Assembly (NCBI RefSeq): GCF_007856155.1
Contig: NZ_CP042266.1
Span: 8,060,001 to 8,124,000 of the forward strand
Source of the DNA: Streptomyces qinzhouensis
GTDB taxonomy: Bacteria > Actinomycetota > Actinomycetes > Streptomycetales > Streptomycetaceae
Direction of reading: 5' to 3'
Length of the DNA: 64,000 nt
In this document: piece by piece, positions 1 to 9,400 of the stretch
Numbering within the stretch: the first letter of the stretch is position 1
Layout of the letters: every line of letters begins with the position of its first letter
The notes under the pieces: generated by a model
The model's input: only the letters and a program-made list of their open reading frames with translations
Told to the model about the DNA's origin: nothing
Databases searched by the model: none
Position numbers and translations under genes: made by a program

Positions 1-1857
1 CCACCCCGGCGCCTCGTACCGCCCCGAGTCGGCCGCGAGGACCTCGTACCACTTACGGGCCGCATCCAGCCGATCCGTATAACAGAGCGTCAGCAGCGCG
101 GCCTGAAAACCGTCCAGCTTCCACGGTTCGGGGGAGTGACTGCCCTGAAGCACCTGCTCGGCCAGCGCGATCGCGTCCTCGTCCGCCCCCCGCCCCAGCG
201 CCCGCACCAGAGCGTGCCGGGCCCGCACCTCCGACGTCGACGTCGCCGACAACTGCACCTTCGGCAGCGGCCGGGCCGGCCGGTCGAGCAGCCCCAAAAA
301 CTCCGAGGCCATCAGCAGCCGCGTACCGTGCAGCGCCGTCACCGCACCCTCGTCGCCGTTCTGATGGTCCACGACCTTCATCGCCTCGTCGAAGTGGAGG
401 TAGAACATCATGCCCTCCGCCACCCGCAGCGCATCACCGCACGCCAGCTTCCCCGCCGTGATCGGATTCTTCAGCGCCAGAAAGTGCTGAGCCGAGTGGG
501 CGGGCCGCAGCTGCCACTGGCCATAGGCGTACTGCGACATCACCGACAGCCGCTCCGCCTCCTCCGAGCAGCAGTCCCGGGCCAGCTCCAGACACCTCAG
601 CCCCTGCGCCACCTCACCGTCCGCCAGCGCCTGCCGGGCGGCCTCCTGAAGCACCGGAACCACCCACCCCTCGCGCAGCGGACCCGACCCGAGCAGATGC
701 ACGGCAACGGCCTGCGGCGGCGCCCCGTCGTCGTACAGCAGCCGGGCCGCGCGATGCCGCAGCTCCGTCGCCTCGTCGGGGGACATCTCACGCAGCAGCG
801 CCTGCCGCATACCCGGATGCCGCAACCGGGTACCGTCCAGCACACCGATCCCCGTGAGCAGCCGCAGACAGCGCCGCACCAGCTCCGCCTCGATACCGCT
901 CAACCGGCTCAGCAACAGCGTCGTGGCCGCCCGGTCCAGCAGCGCCACACAGCGGGCCACCCGCTCCGCGTGCGGACCCAGCCGGTGCAGACAGGTGAGA
1001 ACCACCTGCTGGAAGACGTGCCCGGCCGACAGCCGGTCCCCGGGATCGGGCCGGCCGCCGTGATCATCGGCCCCCGACAGCACCCGGGCCGCCGCCGACT
1101 CCGACGCCGCGCGTAATCCGTCCTCCACCACGGCCTGGACGAGCAGCGGATTGCCCATGCTCAGCCGGTGCAGCTCCGCCACGAAATCGTCCGGCGGAGC
1201 GAACGGGACCAGACTCGCCGCCAGCTCCCGCACCCCCTCGCGGGAGAGCGGCCCCAGATGGAAACGCCGTACGCTCGTCTTGTAGACGAGATCGTCCAGA
1301 ACACGAGGCGACTGCTCGTCGACGAGCAGGGTGCCTCGTGTCAGCACCAGCGTGACGGGCAGCTGCGGCAGCCGCTGCGCCAGATAACGGATACAGAAGA
1401 GCGTGGCCGCGTCGGTGTGCTGAATATCGTCCACCGTGATCAGCACATGTCCCCGGGCCGCCAGAGCGGCGACGACCCGGTGCGTCTGCCGGGCGACCGC
1501 CACCAGCTCGTCCTGGGCCACCCCCGAAGCCGGCGGGACGGCCACCCCGGCCGGCCCGCCGAGGCGGACCCCGCCGGGGAGATCGACGCCGCCGCCCGCG
1601 GCCTCCGGAGCGTGCGCGTGCACCGCCTGGAACAGCTGGGCCAGCCCGCTGAACGCATGCTCACGCTCGTCCGGTGTGCTCACCACACCGAGAACAGTGC
1701 TGCCCGCCGAAGACGCCTGGTCCGCCAGGACGTTCAGAACAGCGGTCTTTCCCATGGCGGTCGAGCCGCTGATCGAGGCGATGGCACCCCTGCCCCGCGC
1801 GGACCGGGCCAGCAGGTCACCGAGTTCTTCGAGAATCTCCGAACGCTCCACCAGCAC
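1..1857 (-). CDS. LAL-family LuxR regulator, N-terminal part (runs off the window)
   Basis: The frame is open from a GTG at 1857 down to base 1, giving 619 residues with no stop, so the C-terminus lies outside the window. AGGGGG sits just upstream of the GTG, which decides the start. The N-terminus carries an AAA-type ATPase: Walker A GSTAMGKT at residues 31-38 and a Walker-B-like stretch (VLITVDDIQ). The rest is a helical, leucine/alanine-rich region. This is the architecture of large ATP-binding LuxR (LAL) activators, whose LuxR helix-turn-helix is at the far C-terminus and is therefore not visible here. LAL proteins commonly activate neighbouring biosynthetic clusters. It reads away from the two SARP genes. 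LAL membership rests on the ATPase and the expected size; target genes are inferred. Confidence 0.85.
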   Translation of the reverse strand, partial: MLVERSEILEELGDLLARSARGRGAIASISGSTAMGKTAVLNVLADQASSAGSTVLGVVSTPDEREHAFSGLAQLFQAVHAHAPEAAGGGVDLPGGVRLGGPAGVAVPPASGVAQDELVAVARQTHRVVAALAARGHVLITVDDIQHTDAATLFCIRYLAQRLPQLPVTLVLTRGTLLVDEQSPRVLDDLVYKTSVRRFHLGPLSREGVRELAASLVPFAPPDDFVAELHRLSMGNPLLVQAVVEDGLRAASESAAARVLSGADDHGGRPDPGDRLSAGHVFQQVVLTCLHRLGPHAERVARCVALLDRAATTLLLSRLSGIEAELVRRCLRLLTGIGVLDGTRLRHPGMRQALLREMSPDEATELRHRAARLLYDDGAPPQAVAVHLLGSGPLREGWVVPVLQEAARQALADGEVAQGLRCLELARDCCSEEAERLSVMSQYAYGQWQLRPAHSAQHFLALKNPITAGKLACGDALRVAEGMMFYLHFDEAMKVVDHQNGDEGAVTALHGTRLLMASEFLGLLDRPARPLPKVQLSATSTSEVRARHALVRALGRGADEDAIALAEQVLQGSHSPEPWKLDGFQAALLTLCYTDRLDAARKWYEVLAADSGRYEAPGW

Positions 1858-2513
1858 TGTTTCCCCCTGTCGGTACGTACACCATGCAGCCTGCCCCGTC
1901 GCCGGTGACGGCCGGCACGGGACGGGACCGCTTACGGAGGGGGAGTCCGCGGCGCATCGCCGAACTCACGTGGAGACGGAATGACTCCGCACGGGACCGC
2001 AGCACACGCACACCCCCATTAGTCCCGGAAAGCCGATTGGCAACCATGATTTGACCAAGGCTCCGGCAAGAGTGCAATGGAGCAAGGGCCGCACCGCCAC
2101 CCGGCACAGAGCCCCCTAGGGGTTTCGACCCTTAGCGGATAGGGGCTCCCCGGCATATCCCCGCCATACCCGGCGACACCGCCAACCGGCCCTCCACCAG
2201 GCACATCCGGCACGGCCCGGCCACCCCTCCCCATCAGGGCGCCCGCTCCGGCCGGCCCGGCGGCCCGCGAACCCCTACAGCACGGCCCGGCGACCCCTCC
2301 TCATCAGGCCGCCCTCCCTTACCGCCGCACCGGCCCGCGCCCGGCTCCGGCGGCCCCCGCACCGCCGCGAGCACCCCCCGGCACACGGCCGCCCCCGCTC
2401 CCCGGGCCGCTCGCCGCAGCACGGCGAGCGGCAGGCCTCCAGCGATCCCTTGGCGCTTCTCCAGTGTCCCGATAGACCATGGCCGGGCCGTGAGAAGAAG
2501 GGAGGTGGGCCGG
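1858..2513. other. 656-bp intergenic region upstream of the LAL regulator
   Basis: I see no convincing gene: the open frames here are arginine/proline-rich shadows without ribosome sites. It should hold the LAL promoter (reading left) and the leader of the accE-like gene (reading right). The only clear structure is a LuxR-box-like inverted repeat at 2116-2135, nested inside a wider GAGCCCC...GGGGCTC pair at 2109-2148. Confidence 0.5.
2116..2135. promoter_or_regulatory. candidate regulator operator (inverted repeat)
   Basis: CTAGGGGT and ACCCTTAG form an imperfect 8-bp inverted repeat (7 of 8 matching) around a TTCG centre, about 260 bp upstream of the LAL start. It overlaps a perfect CCCCTAGGGG palindrome at 2113-2122. 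Dyads with CTA-GGG / CCC-TAG are typical of LuxR-type regulators, for example the published PimM site. Assignment to the adjacent LAL protein is inference. Confidence 0.35.
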
Positions 2514-2702
2514 ATGGAGGGTGCACCGGCGGTGCTCCGCCTGGAACGCGGCCGGGCCTGCGAGGAGGAGCTGGCAGCCGTCGCGGTGGTGCTGCTCGCT
2601 CTGAGGGGCCGTGGCCGGGCGGGGCCCGTGCGCGGGGTGTCACCGGGGTGGAAATGGTGGGAGCGGCCGGGGGACTACGCGGCGCCCGGCAGCTGGCGCT
2701 GA
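2514..2702 (+). CDS. acyl-CoA carboxylase epsilon-subunit-like protein (62 aa)
   Basis: The start is ATG 2514 because GGGAGG lies 8 bp upstream; the frame also opens at GTG 2490. The protein reads MEGAPAVLRLERGRA..., has an EEELAAVAVVL helix and ends PGDYAAPGSWR. That matches the pattern of actinobacterial AccE/PccE epsilon subunits: a short basic strand, an EELAAL-type helix and a W-rich tail with a P..W end. These subunits bind and stimulate the beta subunit of acetyl-/propionyl-CoA carboxylase, the source of malonyl-CoA. They normally sit directly beside the beta-subunit gene. No carboxylase gene is in this window, so the copy is an orphan between two regulators. It might raise malonyl-CoA for tetrahydroxynaphthalene synthesis, but that is inference. 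Confidence 0.65.
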   Translation: MEGAPAVLRLERGRACEEELAAVAVVLLALRGRGRAGPVRGVSPGWKWWERPGDYAAPGSWR

Positions 2703-3076
2703 GCCTGCCGCCGCTGCCGCCCGGGGTGCCGTCCGCGCTGCCGCTCGCGCCGTCGCCGGCGGCCGCGGCGTCGTGCGCGGCGGGAATCACGGCCGTACCG
2801 GCGATCCGACGATGTTCCCCGGGGTCGGGAGCGGGCTCGAGCCCCCCGCCCGGTCCCCGGGAAGGAACCGGGGACGGCGGCGACGGATTCCCGCGTGCCG
2901 GCCGCGGCAGGGCCGGGCGATCCGCCGCTCGCCGGGCCGCCCGGCAACCGACCGCCCACCGGCCCGGCCCGGTCCGGCCGCACCGTCACGGACCACAGGT
3001 CCACCGGTCCCGGCCCCGCCCGCCGGTCCCACGAGCACGGAAAACCACCTCGGTAACAGCCTATTGATGATCGCCC

Positions 3077-3100
3077 GACCGGCCGCCGCAACGGCCGGTC
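3077..3100. terminator. candidate hairpin terminator
   Basis: GACCGGCCG and CGGCCGGTC form a perfect 9-bp stem around a 6-base loop, in the gap downstream of the accE-like gene. There is no T-tract, so termination is only a suggestion. Confidence 0.3.
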
Positions 3101-3289
3101 CGCCCTTCCTGTCCGAAAACAGCGGTCGGTTCGCCCGGCCGCCCGTTCACCGGATCCGAGTGATATCCCGGCGCTTTTCGACGGGGCGAAGATCGCGGAC
3201 CGAAGGGCATCCCAAGTCAGAGCGGTATAAGGAAAGTTGGACCAGATATCTGCTGTATGGGGCATCAAAACAGTGAGACCGGATTGCTG

Positions 3290-3317
3290 TTGACAAACGG
3301 TCTGTCCTTTTTTGTAC
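3290..3317 (+). promoter_or_regulatory. candidate -35/-10 promoter for the first SARP gene
   Basis: TTGACA at 3290-3295 is a perfect vegetative -35 hexamer. A 16-bp spacer follows, then TTGTAC at 3312-3317 as a weak -10. It lies 46 bp upstream of the GTG start, in a locally AT-rich stretch. Confidence 0.4.
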
Positions 3318-3362
3318 TCGTGAGGTGCCGGACGGCAGCACATACAACTAGGGGGCGACGGC

Positions 3363-4226
3363 GTGCAGATCGACGTATTGGGCGTATTGGACGTCAGGGA
3401 AAACGGGGCGTCCATCGCCCCCACAGCTCCGAAACCCCGGCAGGTACTCGCCCTGCTGGCGCTCCATGCCGACCGGGTGGTGCCGGTCTCCGCACTCATC
3501 GACGAGCTGTGGGCGGGCAGGCCACCGCGCAGCGCCCGCACCACACTCCAGACCTACGTCCTGCAACTGCGCGACCTCATCGCGCTCGCGCTGGACCGGC
3601 AGGAGCCCGGCGCCGGCTCGGACTCGCCCTCGCGGCGCAGGGCCAAGGACGTCCTGGTCACCTCGCCCGGCGGATACATGCTCGTCCTGGGGGAGGGCAG
3701 CAGCGACGTCCGGGAGTTCGAACGGCTCTCGGGTACGGGCTACCGCGCGATGGACCAGGGCGACTACCGGGGCGCCTCACGGCTGCTGCGGGAGGCCCTG
3801 GCCCTGTGGACCGGCTCCGCCTTCGCCGACGTACAGACCGGCGCGCAGCTGGAGATGGAGGCCAGGCGGCTGGAGGAGAGCCGGCTGTGCGCCCTCGACC
3901 AGCGCATCGAGGCCGACCTCAGGCTCGACCGCCATCGCGAACTGCTGGCCGAACTCACCGTGCTGACCAGCCGTTACAGCGCCCACGAGAATCTGCACGC
4001 CCAGTTCATGCTGGCACTGCACCGCTCGGGCCGCCGCGGCGAGGCCCTGGACGTCTACCACCGGCTGCGCGGCACCCTGGTGCGGGACCTGGGCCTGGAG
4101 CCCTCGCCGCGGCTGCGCAGGCTCCAGCAGTCGATCCTGACGGCCGCCGCCGAGACCCCGCTCCCGGAGCAGCGGACCCTCGTCGCGGCCCGCACGGGAA
4201 GCACGGGCCGCTTACGCGTCAACTGA
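3363..4226 (+). CDS. SARP-family transcriptional activator, TTA-containing (287 aa)
   Basis: The GTG start is preceded by AGGGGG. Residues 1-95 form an OmpR/PhoB-type winged helix (MQIDVLGVLDV..., KPRQVLALLALHADRVV, TTLQTYVLQLR). From about 110 a bacterial transcriptional activation domain follows (ALALWTGSAFADV, RLEESRLCALDQRIEADL, LYHRLRGTL-like segments). This is the DnrI/RedD/ActII-ORF4 class that activates biosynthetic operons by binding heptamer direct repeats spaced 11 bp apart; several such arrays occur in this window. Leucine codon 284 is TTA (4212-4214), so translation probably depends on the bldA tRNA. A second SARP follows about 0.6 kb downstream. Confidence 0.93.
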   Translation: MQIDVLGVLDVRENGASIAPTAPKPRQVLALLALHADRVVPVSALIDELWAGRPPRSARTTLQTYVLQLRDLIALALDRQEPGAGSDSPSRRRAKDVLVTSPGGYMLVLGEGSSDVREFERLSGTGYRAMDQGDYRGASRLLREALALWTGSAFADVQTGAQLEMEARRLEESRLCALDQRIEADLRLDRHRELLAELTVLTSRYSAHENLHAQFMLALHRSGRRGEALDVYHRLRGTLVRDLGLEPSPRLRRLQQSILTAAAETPLPEQRTLVAARTGSTGRLRVN

Positions 4227-4839
4227 CCCAGGACTACCCCCCGCCGGCCCGGACCACGGCCCGCCTCCCTCCCCGCCCCCGCGGAGCGCCCCACCGCCCC
4301 GCGGGGGAGACCCCGTGAAACCCCGGCCCGCCCCCGCCCGCTCGCGCCTCCACGATCCGCGTCCGCCGCGGCACACCGCCCCCCGCCCCGGCGGACCGCG
4401 ACGTACCCGGCCCGTCCCGGACAGGAAACCGCCCGAGCGGTCCACCGCCCCGCCGGGTAAGGCACACCGCCCCGCGCCCCACCCCGGGCACAACACCCCG
4501 CAGCCCCGCAGCCCCGCGATCCGCGACCCCGCGTGCCCCCGCGGCCCGGACACGACCGGGCCGGAGCCGGCCGCCGGGACGGCCGCGCGGGGCCTTTGAA
4601 CAGGGCCCCGCGCACCGGAGCGCGGAGGAATCCGACGGTGAGACCCCCCGCGGGGGAGTGCCCGGCCCGTCCACGGGTTTCCCTTCGCCTTCGTGCACCA
4701 CGCCCCCGTCCGGCCGGTCTTGGAGGATCGCTCAAGTGCCGCTGAAGGAATTGATGCCTCCGGTGCGGGTGGGGTTAGCGTGCTGATTCGCCGAGGACTT
4801 TCCGCCATCGGGAGTGCCCGAAGACGAACGGGGAGAACT
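4227..4839. other. 613-bp intergenic region between the two SARP genes
   Basis: Extremely GC-rich, with open frames in most phases that encode only Pro/Arg/Gly-rich shadows and lack ribosome sites. I find no gene or strong hairpin. It presumably holds the promoter of the second SARP near its 3' end. Confidence 0.45.
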
Positions 4840-5661
4840 ATGGAGATTCAGGTACTGGGTCCGCTTTCCGCCGCGGAGAACGGGGACTCGATCGTTCCGA
4901 CCGCCGGGAAACCACGACAGGTGCTGGCCCTGCTGGCGCTTTACCCCAGCCGCGTCATACCGGTGTCGACGCTGATGGAGGAGATCTGGGGGACGGAGCT
5001 TCCGCAGAGCGCGATGACCACACTGCAGACGTACATCATGCAACTGCGCCGCTGCCTCGGCAGCGCGATGGGGCCCGACGCCCCCGGCGGGGCGAAGAAC
5101 GTTCTGGCCACCCGGCACGGCGGCTATCTGCTGCGCATCCCGCCGGAGTCCGTGGACGTGTACACCTACGAGAACCTGGTCGCCGAGGGCCAGACGGCCT
5201 TCGAGGAAGGCGACGACCGCCGGGCCGCCCGCTGCTTCCGGCAGGCCCTCGCCCTGTGGCAGGGGCCCGCCCTGGTCGACGTACGGCTCGGCCCGGTCCT
5301 GGACATAGAGGTCACACGGCTGGAGGAGTCCCGGCTGATGACCACGGAACGGCGTATCGACGCCGATCTGCGGCTCGGCCGGCACGCGGAACTCGTCGCC
5401 GAACTCGCCGACCTGATCGCCCGCCACCCCCAGCACGAAGGCCTCCACGCACAGGCGATAGTGGCCCTGTACCGGTCCGGACGGCAGGCCGCCGCCCTGA
5501 ACGTGTACCGAAGGCTGCGGGAGGGCCTCATAGAGGAACTCGGCGTGGAACCCTCACCGCCGCTGCAGCGCCTGCACCAGGCCGTGCTCTCGGTCGATCC
5601 GGAACTCGACGTGGTGGCCGGTCTGCGCCGCGGCTCCACCTTCGACCGGTACGCCGCCTAG
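4840..5661 (+). CDS. SARP-family transcriptional activator (273 aa)
   Basis: The start is ATG 4840, with GGGGAG just upstream; the frame also extends to 4693, but that part lacks SARP similarity. The protein begins MEIQVLGPLSA, then KPRQVLALLALYPSRVI and TTLQTYIMQLRR (winged-helix DNA-binding half), followed by a BTAD half (ALALWQGPALVDV, RLEESRLMTTERRIDADL, NVYRRLREGL). It closely parallels the SARP encoded at 3363 (same motif order, high local identity), suggesting tandem duplication. No in-frame TTA codon was noticed. It is a probable pathway activator of the neighbouring C-C-TE, quinone and phenazine genes. Confidence 0.93.
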   Translation: MEIQVLGPLSAAENGDSIVPTAGKPRQVLALLALYPSRVIPVSTLMEEIWGTELPQSAMTTLQTYIMQLRRCLGSAMGPDAPGGAKNVLATRHGGYLLRIPPESVDVYTYENLVAEGQTAFEEGDDRRAARCFRQALALWQGPALVDVRLGPVLDIEVTRLEESRLMTTERRIDADLRLGRHAELVAELADLIARHPQHEGLHAQAIVALYRSGRQAAALNVYRRLREGLIEELGVEPSPPLQRLHQAVLSVDPELDVVAGLRRGSTFDRYAA

Positions 5662-6274
5662 GTCTTCCGTCCGGATCACCTCGCCGGCGCCGCACCGGAC
5701 GGTACGGCGACCGTCGAAGAGCGGATACGGAACGCGGGGACACCGGCCGGCCGGTGCGGCCGCCCCGCTGCGCACCCCCCAGGGGCGTCGCCGCCTTCAA
5801 GGCCGGGCCGCGGCGCTCGGGCCCGGCCCGGCGGACGGCCCGCGCACGCCACAGCGATGCGTCCGGTGGCGGAGCGTCCCCGGGCACCGCCCGCCCGCAC
5901 CCGGGAGCGGCGCACCGCCCCAACCGCCGGGCCGGGCCTGCCGTATCGTCCGAGGGTCGGCCCGGGACGCAACCCGTGGGCCGACCCCGGCCCCGGGGCG
6001 CCCCTCACCGCCCTCGCCCGCCGCCCGTCACCAACCCTCGCCCCTCCCCGCCGCCCGGACCCCGTTCACGCCCCCGGACGGCCCGCCCCCGCGATGCCGT
6101 GCCCACGCCCGCGGATACCCGGGGCCTGCCGCACTCGGACATCGCTCGGACATCGCTCAGGTCTCACTCGGGACCGGCTCCAGCCCCACTCGGGCCGACG
6201 AACCCCACCCGCACACGGCCCGTAACACGACGCTCGCCGAACGTCAATGGACGCCGGCACGGCAGGAGAACGTC
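5662..6274. other. 613-bp intergenic region carrying a SARP-type repeat array
   Basis: No convincing gene on either strand. Its distal end contains the 11-bp-periodic array at 6135-6200, so this is mainly the control region for the small ORF and C-C-TE gene that follow. Confidence 0.5.
6135..6200 (+). promoter_or_regulatory. six-unit, 11-bp-periodic SARP-type binding array
   Basis: Six consecutive 11-bp units begin at 6135, 6146, 6157, 6168, 6179 and 6190. Their first seven bases are TCGGACA, TCGGACA, TCAGGTC, TCGGGAC, TCCAGCC and TCGGGCC. SARPs recognise TCGAG-type heptamers repeated at one helical turn just upstream of the -10. The array points toward the ORF at 6275 and the C-C-TE gene. 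Confidence 0.65.
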
Positions 6275-6460
6275 ATGGGAGAGAGACCGCCGGGGACGCG
6301 CCGGGACCACCCGGACTCCACAGCTCCACCGGACCCGCGCGGGCACGGCGGAACCGAACAGGCCGGGCCGTCCACGTTCCCGCGCGCCCATCTTCCCCCC
6401 ACCGGAGCGAGCGGCGATACTCGGCCACCCGCAGTGGACCGCACCCCCCGGACGCCATGA
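6275..6460 (+). CDS. small Pro/Arg-rich ORF translationally coupled to the C-C-TE gene (61 aa)
   Basis: ATG 6275 has an ideal ribosome site (AGGAG, 6-base spacing), which the following large gene lacks. Its TGA overlaps that gene's ATG as ATGA at 6457-6460. The 61-residue product is rich in Pro, Arg, Thr and Gly, with no recognisable fold. It may be a true small protein or simply a leader ORF that delivers ribosomes to the downstream start. The ribosome site and exact overlap are directly visible; a function for the peptide is not. Confidence 0.45.
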   Translation: MGERPPGTRRDHPDSTAPPDPRGHGGTEQAGPSTFPRAHLPPTGASGDTRPPAVDRTPRTP

Positions 6461-9400
6461 ATCCTCACCGCTTCCCGCATCTGCCGATCTCCGTGGTCGT
6501 CGACCCCGGGCACCCCCCCTACCTCGCCCCCTGGGACGTCGAACTGCACGGCCCGCTCGACACCGCCGCGCTGGAACAGGTCCTGCGCGAGCTGACCGCC
6601 GAAGACGAGGACCGGCCCACCTGGCGGCACCGGCTGCTGCGGCACGGCCCGGACCATCACACCCTGCGGTTCTCCGAGCCCCAGGGAGCACCCGCCGCCC
6701 TCATCGCCGGACGCGTCGCCGACCGCCTCACCCGGCCGGCCCCGGTCGCCGGCCACCCGCTGACCCCCGCCCAGTGCGCGGCCCTCGCCCGCCCCGGCCG
6801 GCCCGGCTACGAAGTCCTGCTGATCGAACCGGCGGTCATACCGGACCCGGGCGCACTGCGCGAGGCTCTGCTGACCCTCGTCACCGCCCACCCCCAACTA
6901 CGCTCCCGCCACGCCGCCCCGGAAGGCACCACGAGCCGGCGGGATGTGCTCGTGGAGGCGGAGTTCACCGGCGAAACCGGCTTCACCGCACTGCTGGAAT
7001 CGGTCGGCCGCACACTCGACGCACACACCGGCACCCGGATACGGGCCCTGCTCGCCCGGGACCGCGGCACCGACGGCCCGCGCCCCGACCGCCTCGCCGT
7101 CATCGTCGACGAACTCGCCCTGGACACCCCGTCCCGGCACCTCCTCCTCGCCGACCTGACCACCGCCCTCACCACACCCGGCGGCCCGGCGGCCCCGCCC
7201 CCGCATCCGGCCGGACTGGCCGACTGGGTCGCCGAACTGCGGGCACTGGCCCGCGACACCGCCGAGGCCCGGCACTGGACCCTCGTCGCCGCACACCGAC
7301 CCCCAACCCCCGCACCCCCGGCCGCACCCCGGTCCGAACCGGTACCCGCTCCGCACGGCACGGCCCGCCGAGCGCGGTGCGGCACGGAGTTCGTCCTGGC
7401 ACAGGAGCCCACCGAACGCATCGTCCACTGTCTGACCCGGCAGCTCGCACTGACCACCGGACAGATACTCACCGGTGCCTTCGCCCTGGCCCTCGCCCGC
7501 TGGCAGACAACCAGTACCGTCGGATTCGACGTACACGACGACCCGCGCGCCGACCGCCCGAACCTGCGGCGGTACATCGGCCGGCTCACCGAGCCGTACC
7601 CGGTCCAGCTCACCCTCGACCCCGGCCTCGACCCCCTCGGCCAGCTCACCGCCCTGACCGAATCCCTGGCCGCGTCCGCCGGCCGGGCCGACGCCGGCGC
7701 GGGCTTCGGAGCCTGCCGCGAATGGAGCCCCGACCCGGCGACCCGCCGCGCCCTGCGCGACGTACCCCCCGCACAGACCTGCCTCCTCCTCACCGGCCTC
7801 ACCGACCTCACCGGCCCCGGCGGACCCCCGCCCGGCCCCGCCCAACCCACCCACCCGATCGACGTACGGCCACACATCCGCGACGGCCGGCTGTCCATCA
7901 CCGTCCACCGCACGGCCGACCCCGCCGACCACATCACCGACACCTCCGTCCGCACTCTCGCCGGACACCTGCGAGACGTACTGAAAGAACTCGCCGACAC
8001 ACCCGCCGCCCCGATCCTGCCCGCCTTCCGGGCCACCCCCCAGCAGACCGCGCTCTACACGGGCGGCGACGCCCGGCCCGGCACCGGACGCCATGTCGAA
8101 CAACTCGTCTGGGTCTGGCACGGCCCCCTCGACACCACCCGCTTCACCGCCTCCTGGCAGTCCGTCCAGGACTGCGAGACCGTCCTGCGCACCGCCTTCA
8201 CCGCAGACGGCGAACCCCTGCTCGTCGTCCACGAAAAGGTCACCCCCGACATCACCCGCCAGACCTTCCACGACGGCGACTGGTCCACCCTCCTGGAACG
8301 CGACCGGCTGCGCGGCTTCCGGCTGCACCGCCCCGGAGCACTGCGCGTCACCCTGCTGGAGCGGGAACCCGCCCGCCCCCAGGACCCCACCTGGATCCTG
8401 GTCACCTACCACCGGGCCCTGCTCGACACCCGCAGCGCGAACATCCTGCTGCGCGAGTTCTACCGCGCCTACCTCGCGGACGGCACCCTGCCCGGCGGCG
8501 AACGCCGCCCCGACCTGCGCGACTACACGACCTGGGCCGCCGCCCAGGACGCCGAACCCGCCCGCGACCTCTGGTCCGGCACCGTACCGCCCCCCGGCGC
8601 CGCCTCCTGGCCCGGCCGCTCCCCGGGAGCCACCGGCCTGAGCGGCACCGGCCACGCCCGACTGCGCCTGGACCCCGCCGAAACCACCCGCCTCGCCCAC
8701 TGGACGGCCACCTGGGGCACCACCGAGAGCAGCGCCCTCCAGGCCGTCTGGGCCCTGCTCATCCACTGGGGCTCCGGCGCCGCCGAAGCGGCCCCGGTCC
8801 GCTTCACGGTGACCGTATCGGGGCGTGGCGTCCTGTTCGACGGCGCCGCCCTCATGCCGGGGCCGCTGCGCAACCCGCTGCCGATGCACGTCGAGGTGGA
8901 CCCGGCGGACACCGTACCGAACCTGCTGCGGCAACTACGCGACCGCGCCCTGGACATGGCCGCCTACGAATGGGTCCCCGAGGACTGGATCCACGCCTGG
9001 GACGGGCGGGGATCGCGCTCCACCGGATCCATGGACACCGTCGTCGTCTTCGAGGACTCACCGCACCCGGTGGACGGACTGGAGGCCGAACTCGCCGCCC
9101 ACGGCATCAAGGCCGAGTTCCCGGTCACCGTCCCCGCCCGCTGCGCGCCGCCGGTCGGGCTGCTCGCCCACCACGACAGCGCGGGCGGCCTGATCCTGAC
9201 CGGGGTCTACGACCGGGCCCTGTTCGACGCGGACACGGTCGCCCAACTCCTCGCCCAGAGCGTCATGCTGCTGCGCACCATCTCCGCGTCGGCGGACGAG
9301 GACACCACCGTCGGCGAAGTCCTGGAACTCCTGGGGGACCGAGCCGTACCGCGCCCGGCCCAGGACTCCCCGGCCCGGCGGGAGGGCCTCCTGCTCACCC

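Larger units (their letters stand above)
2703..3362. other. 660-bp intergenic region between accE-like gene and first SARP
   Basis: No gene is supported. It contains a 9-bp GC-rich hairpin at 3077-3100 and a promoter-like TTGACA upstream of the SARP gene. Base composition becomes noticeably more AT-rich from about 3220 to 3340, as expected for a promoter region. Confidence 0.45.

Noticed and set aside
136..1116. 326-codon open frame on the plus strand
   Set aside because: Arg/Pro/Gln-rich shadow lying antisense to the LAL ATPase gene, without a ribosome site.
2450..3544. Several 200-290-codon frames on both strands upstream of the first SARP
   Set aside because: Low-complexity Arg/Gly/Pro composition, no ribosome sites, mutually overlapping; only the short accE-like frame has family features.
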